The position numbers and the translations under genes are program-made. 35,432 bases of DNA, from positions 1 to 35,432 of the forward strand of contig JBEKPV010000014.1 of the NCBI GenBank assembly GCA_049520395.1, written 5' to 3'. The notes beneath the pieces were generated by a model, which did not search any database, was not told the DNA's origin, and was given only the letters and a program-made list of their open reading frames with translations. Origin of the DNA: UBA1161 sp049520395. GTDB taxonomy: Bacteria > Planctomycetota > Phycisphaerae > Tepidisphaerales > Tepidisphaeraceae. Below, in pieces: positions 32,654-35,432 of the stretch (position 1 is the stretch's first letter; the number at the start of each line of letters is the position of its first letter).

Positions 32654-32681
32654 TTGTATAGCACTCATCTCTTCTTAATCT
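32654..32681 (+). promoter_or_regulatory. Possible promoter of prepilin gene
   Basis: TTGTAT (32654-32659), 16 bases, TAATCT (32676-32681). It would give a leader of about 50 nt including AAAGGAGC. Both hexamers are imperfect. Confidence 0.35.
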
Positions 32682-32737
32682 GCATTGATCCGCAAAAAAG
32701 CCGGCAGAATACAACGCAACATTCGAAAGGAGCTTCT

Positions 32738-33667
32738 ATGAAGCGTCTTAGACGCGCCGGGAGAAATTCTCCCCGCGCGATGAGCGGATTTACGCTCGTC
32801 GAATTGCTCGTGGTTATCGGGATCATCGCCCTGCTGATCTCGATTCTGCTGCCGAGCTTGAACAAGGCCCGCGAAACGGCCAACCGAGTCAAGTGCGCCA
32901 GCAACCTTCGTCAGATTGGGCAATCCATCCTGCTCTATTCCAACGACAACAACGGGAATTACCCGCGTGGAATTTGGGCGTTGAACACGTCCGGCGGCGT
33001 GACGCCGTCGGATGCCGGCTGGCTCGTCAGCGGCGCCAGCGCTCAAGGGCTGACCGACCCGTTCGCCGGGACTTTTACTGCGAACGCGGGTCCTCCTGCT
33101 TGGAGCACGGTGGATAACATTCCGGGCAGCTTGTTCCTGCTGCTCCGGACCGAAGACATCGTTCCTGCTGTCTTCGTCTGCCCCAGCGCCGGGGCTGTCG
33201 CCGATACCTATGGCGGCGGCGCAAATACCGCGCTGAACCAGACGAACTTCACGAATATCGCGAACAACCTGAGCTACAGCTACGCCAATGACTTCCCAGA
33301 CGTCACGGCGGTCGGCAGCGGCTTCAGGATGACCTCGGGCATGGACCCCAGCTTTGCGGTGGCTGCCGATATCAATCCCGGCACCTCCGGCAACAGCGGC
33401 GAGAACAACGTTCTTGCCGTCACGACCAGCAGCTCCACCCAGGATATGCGTCAGGGAAACAGCGACAACCATGGCCAGGACGGACAGAACGTTCTGTATG
33501 CTGATGGTCACGTCGAGTTCCAGACCAATCCGTTCGTGGGCGTCGACCGCGACAACATCTATACTCGCGGTGGAACGTTGTACGGCACCGGCGTCGGTCA
33601 GGACCTGGTCGCCGGCCCCTATGCCCCGAACGACAGCGTATTGCTCCCCACCAGCAACGATTACTAA
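32738..33667 (+). CDS. Type II secretion-like prepilin, planctomycete DUF1559-like
   Basis: A 309-residue prepilin-like protein. The leader MKRLRRAGRNSPRAMSG precedes FTLVELLVVIGIIALLISIL, so a prepilin peptidase would cut after Gly17 and methylate Phe18; Glu22 is the conserved Glu5 of the mature pseudopilin. The C-terminal region has NVLYADGHVEFQTNP, the H-x-DG type motif seen in the large planctomycete family of prepilin-like proteins. Codon use differs from neighbours: few GGG, many AAC, GGC and TTC, pointing to high expression. AAAGGAGC at 32725-32732 sets the start. A strong terminator follows, so it is probably monocistronic. Confidence 0.9.
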   Translation: MKRLRRAGRNSPRAMSGFTLVELLVVIGIIALLISILLPSLNKARETANRVKCASNLRQIGQSILLYSNDNNGNYPRGIWALNTSGGVTPSDAGWLVSGASAQGLTDPFAGTFTANAGPPAWSTVDNIPGSLFLLLRTEDIVPAVFVCPSAGAVADTYGGGANTALNQTNFTNIANNLSYSYANDFPDVTAVGSGFRMTSGMDPSFAVAADINPGTSGNSGENNVLAVTTSSSTQDMRQGNSDNHGQDGQNVLYADGHVEFQTNPFVGVDRDNIYTRGGTLYGTGVGQDLVAGPYAPNDSVLLPTSNDY

Positions 33668-33702
33668 TCGTCGGTGGAAGCATTTAAGTTGCCTTTAAGG
33701 AA

Positions 33703-33734
33703 GAGGCCCGCCCCATTCGGCGGGCCTCTTTTCA
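33703..33734 (+). terminator. Rho-independent terminator of prepilin gene
   Basis: GAGGCCCGCC (33703-33712) pairs perfectly with GGCGGGCCTC (33719-33728) around a six-base loop, followed by TTTTCATTTT. It lies 36 bp after the prepilin stop. Confidence 0.93.
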
Positions 33735-33758
33735 TTTTCTAATCGCCGCGGCAGGGGT

Positions 33759-33764
33759 TAAACT
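33759..33764 (+). promoter_or_regulatory. -10 element for leaderless ACT gene
   Basis: TAAACT, then seven bases, then the ATG at 33772. No Shine-Dalgarno sequence is present, in contrast to the prepilin gene just upstream. Confidence 0.45.
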
Positions 33765-33771
33765 GGGTCAC

Positions 33772-34254
33772 ATGGAAGAAGAGGTGCTGCCACCGGAGAC
33801 CCGCGCCGCCGGCGGTTTCGAGCCGCCGCGTGTTCGGCAATTCACCGTCTTCGTGGAAAACCGCGTCGGACGGCTGCAAACCCTGGTCCGGTGCCTGGAG
33901 CAGGAAAACAACGCGATTCGCGCCCTGTCAGCCGAGGAATCGGCGGATGCCACGCTGGTGCGATTGATTTGCTCGGATTCGGACCTGGCACGCGAGACTT
34001 TGCGCAAAAACGAGTTTTCTTTCGGCGAGACGGAAATGATCGCCGTGGAATTCCCCAAGCGCACGGTGCAGCCGCTGACGACGATCTGCTCGGCGCTATT
34101 GGCGGCGGAGATCAATATTCGTTCGGTATATCCCTTCCTGGTGCGTCCGCGGCTGCCGGCATTGGTGCTATACGTGGACGATCCGGTTCTGGCGGCGCAG
34201 CTCTTAATAAAAAAGGGATTCGTATTGATTGCCGAGAGCGATTTCAAAAAATAA
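33772..34254 (+). CDS. ACT domain protein, tandem
   Basis: A 160-residue protein with two ACT modules, the amino-acid-sensing fold of many metabolic enzymes. The first begins RQFTVFVENRVGRLQTLVRCLEQ (residues about 21-43), and the second VQPLTTICSALLAAEINIRSVYP, ending ALVLYVDDPVLAAQLLIKKGF. No catalytic domain is attached, so it is likely a stand-alone regulator or an adaptor, resembling the small ACT proteins found in many planctomycetes. The ligand is unknown. The next gene follows 62 bp later on the same strand. Confidence 0.8.
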   Translation: MEEEVLPPETRAAGGFEPPRVRQFTVFVENRVGRLQTLVRCLEQENNAIRALSAEESADATLVRLICSDSDLARETLRKNEFSFGETEMIAVEFPKRTVQPLTTICSALLAAEINIRSVYPFLVRPRLPALVLYVDDPVLAAQLLIKKGFVLIAESDFKK

Positions 34255-34316
34255 CCTTCTGCCGCACTGCCCATCTGGTACAGCGAGTTGCGCCTTCTTG
34301 CCGATGATTTGCGTTA

Positions 34317-35336
34317 ATGACCGAGGCGCCTGATCAGGGTCGATGTAATCTCCACGGACTGCCGGTGCGCGTGGAGAACCTTTGCGCGGCGCTGGCGCCG
34401 TGGATCGATCGATTTTGCGAGCCGTTTGCGGATACGGGGTCAGTCGGCGGGGTGATCGCGGCGTGCGGAATTGTGAAGCCCTACGACGGTCCCGAAGTGC
34501 TCCGAAATGTGACGGCGTCGGCGTCGGCGGTGGCGCGGGTGGACGATCTGGCCGAATTATTTTGCGCCGATGAACGGTTTTGGCTGGTCGACGAACGCTG
34601 GGGAATGTGCCAGATTAATCTGCTGAAGCGCCAGTGGCGGGCGTGGCTGCTGCCGAGTCCGAGCGTCGATTTATTTCGGCAACTTGAGGGAACCGTGCTT
34701 TGGCCTCTGGGGCAATTACTGAAAATGCGCGGGCTGGAGTTGATTCCCGCCGTCTCAATCCAAAAAGAGGATTGGGGGGCTCTGATCCTTTGCCCGTGGG
34801 ATTTGGAGCCTGAAATTCAGCGGCTGGAAGTGGACGGATATCGCGTGGTCGCGCGCGATTGGTCGATTCTTCGAGCGCGCGGCAATGGCGTCGAACTGCT
34901 CGGCATGCCGGCGTTGCGGGCAGCGATTTCCGCTCGGCGCTCGTCCGAATCCGGATTGCTGGACAGGGCGGCGCAAGCGCGTCTTGGCGCGGGAGTCGAG
35001 TGTCAGGCGGTTTTCGTGGTTGAGCCGGGGCGGCGGGCGGTGACTCGCGGAAGAACGCTGTCGGTGGCCGACGCGCCGGCGGCGGTGCGCCGCGCGTGGC
35101 CGCTGGTGGAATTGCCGCCGGATCGCAGGCGCGCTGGGAGTTGCGCGGGGATCCTTGCGCGGCAGAGCCGCTGCGTCAGCGTGCAGCTCTCCAAGCAGGA
35201 AGCAGATTTCGTTTATCTGGTCGAATCGGCGCGTCGCCGAAGTAGCGCGGGGAAGAAAGTTTATGTCGCGATCAGTCCTGGGGTCCGCCGCGCGTCGCAG
35301 GCTGTGAAGAGCATTCGGCCGGTAGCGCTATCGTGA
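34317..35336 (+). CDS. HprK-like protein lacking an intact P-loop
   Basis: A 339-residue protein without a clear family. Residues about 85-200 follow the outline of HPr-kinase-like (HprK C-terminal) proteins: LWPLGQLLKMRGLELIPAVSI resembles the strand-helix before the nucleotide site, GYRVVARDWSIL aligns with the segment carrying the Walker-B-like Asp (here Asp181), and ELLGMP with the proline-rich turn. The loop that should read GxSGxGKS is instead GALILCPWDLEP, so ATP binding in the usual way is unlikely. The C-terminal third is basic, Arg-rich and probably disordered in part. This is either a decayed kinase-fold regulator or an unrelated protein; the resemblance is by eye. Confidence 0.4.
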   Translation: MTEAPDQGRCNLHGLPVRVENLCAALAPWIDRFCEPFADTGSVGGVIAACGIVKPYDGPEVLRNVTASASAVARVDDLAELFCADERFWLVDERWGMCQINLLKRQWRAWLLPSPSVDLFRQLEGTVLWPLGQLLKMRGLELIPAVSIQKEDWGALILCPWDLEPEIQRLEVDGYRVVARDWSILRARGNGVELLGMPALRAAISARRSSESGLLDRAAQARLGAGVECQAVFVVEPGRRAVTRGRTLSVADAPAAVRRAWPLVELPPDRRRAGSCAGILARQSRCVSVQLSKQEADFVYLVESARRRSSAGKKVYVAISPGVRRASQAVKSIRPVALS

Positions 35337-35432
35337 TCGTTCCCACCGCGGGGACGGAAAGTCCGCCCAGCGCGGGGATCCAGCGTAATTTTGATGTGGC
35401 TCGCCGGTAAGCGGCGGGTGAATCGAATCGCT
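35337..35432. other. End of window, no gene supported
   Basis: The last 96 bases hold no start or stop that fixes a gene. All three minus-strand frames are open across most of it, and a convergent gene ending near 35328 cannot be excluded, as neighbouring genes in this window often overlap at their 3' ends. Confidence 0.4.

Larger units (their letters stand above)
32423..32737. other. 315-bp intergenic region with promoter, hairpins and terminator
   Basis: This gap has no coding frame of its own. It contains a TTGACG...TAGACT promoter (32469-32498), a hairpin TGGAGG/CCTCCA (32532-32546), an intrinsic terminator (32565-32595), a second weak promoter (32654-32681) and the strong Shine-Dalgarno site of the prepilin gene. 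GTAGGCGG occurs twice, at 32517-32524 and 32567-32574, the second copy being part of the terminator stem. Confidence 0.6.

Noticed and set aside
1..35432. CRISPR array, prophage, insertion sequence or defence island
   Set aside because: There are no regularly spaced direct repeats, transposase, integrase or phage structural genes, and the gene content is housekeeping and envelope metabolism.

Overview
The window looks like chromosomal DNA of a planctomycete, most likely of the Phycisphaerae group. The evidence is a GC-rich, compact gene layout, a PEP-CTERM-sorted secreted protein, a prepilin with the planctomycete-style 'YADGHVEFQ' C-terminal motif, TMTC-like membrane glycosyltransferases carrying TPR repeats, and a TatC with an extra periplasmic insertion. 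The taxon is an inference. I see no phage, insertion sequence, CRISPR array, rRNA or tRNA.

Layout. 1-2400: PilZ protein, a 722-bp gap with a good sigma70-type promoter, a PEP-CTERM protein, and a long hairpin repeat. 2373-5853: tatC, an FkbM methyltransferase and a GT-C-like membrane protein, all rightward. 5925-11196: single genes in alternating orientation (LysM lipoprotein, alpha/beta hydrolase, SAM methyltransferase, radical SAM protein, aat facing clpS, and a putative glycosyltransferase). 11271-13299: anmK-murQ, a MurNAc recycling operon. 13296-20254 on the minus strand: coaD, waaF-like, a 42-residue small ORF, purL with fused PurS-like repeats, citrate synthase and a GT2 enzyme. 20340-24555: pgeF overlapping two tandem TMTC-like genes. 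24541-30656 on the minus strand: zinc-ribbon membrane protein, PmtA-like methyltransferase, pgl, a third TMTC-like gene, Nudix hydrolase, a PD-(D/E)XK-like protein and a PAP2 phosphatase. 30746-35336: ArnT-like GT39 enzyme, a possible small RNA or attenuator, prepilin, ACT-domain protein and a P-loop-less HprK-like protein.

How the genes fit together. Several concern the cell envelope. AnmK and MurQ recycle the MurNAc moiety of peptidoglycan, PgeF polices peptidoglycan precursor fidelity, and the LysM lipoprotein probably binds the wall. WaaF-like, GT2, FkbM, ArnT-like, three TMTC-like and PAP2 proteins suggest glycan or lipid-linked sugar metabolism. Aat and ClpS are the writer and reader of the bacterial Leu/Phe N-degron pathway and face each other across a shared hairpin.

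Regulation. The most striking signal is a TANNNT hexamer ending 6-7 nt before the start codon of at least seven genes that lack a Shine-Dalgarno sequence (tatC, fkbM, hydrolase, the glycosyltransferase at 11196, purL, pgl, ACT protein). This is the signature of leaderless transcription. Other genes (lysM, clpS, murQ, prepilin, PEP-CTERM) have clear Shine-Dalgarno sites.
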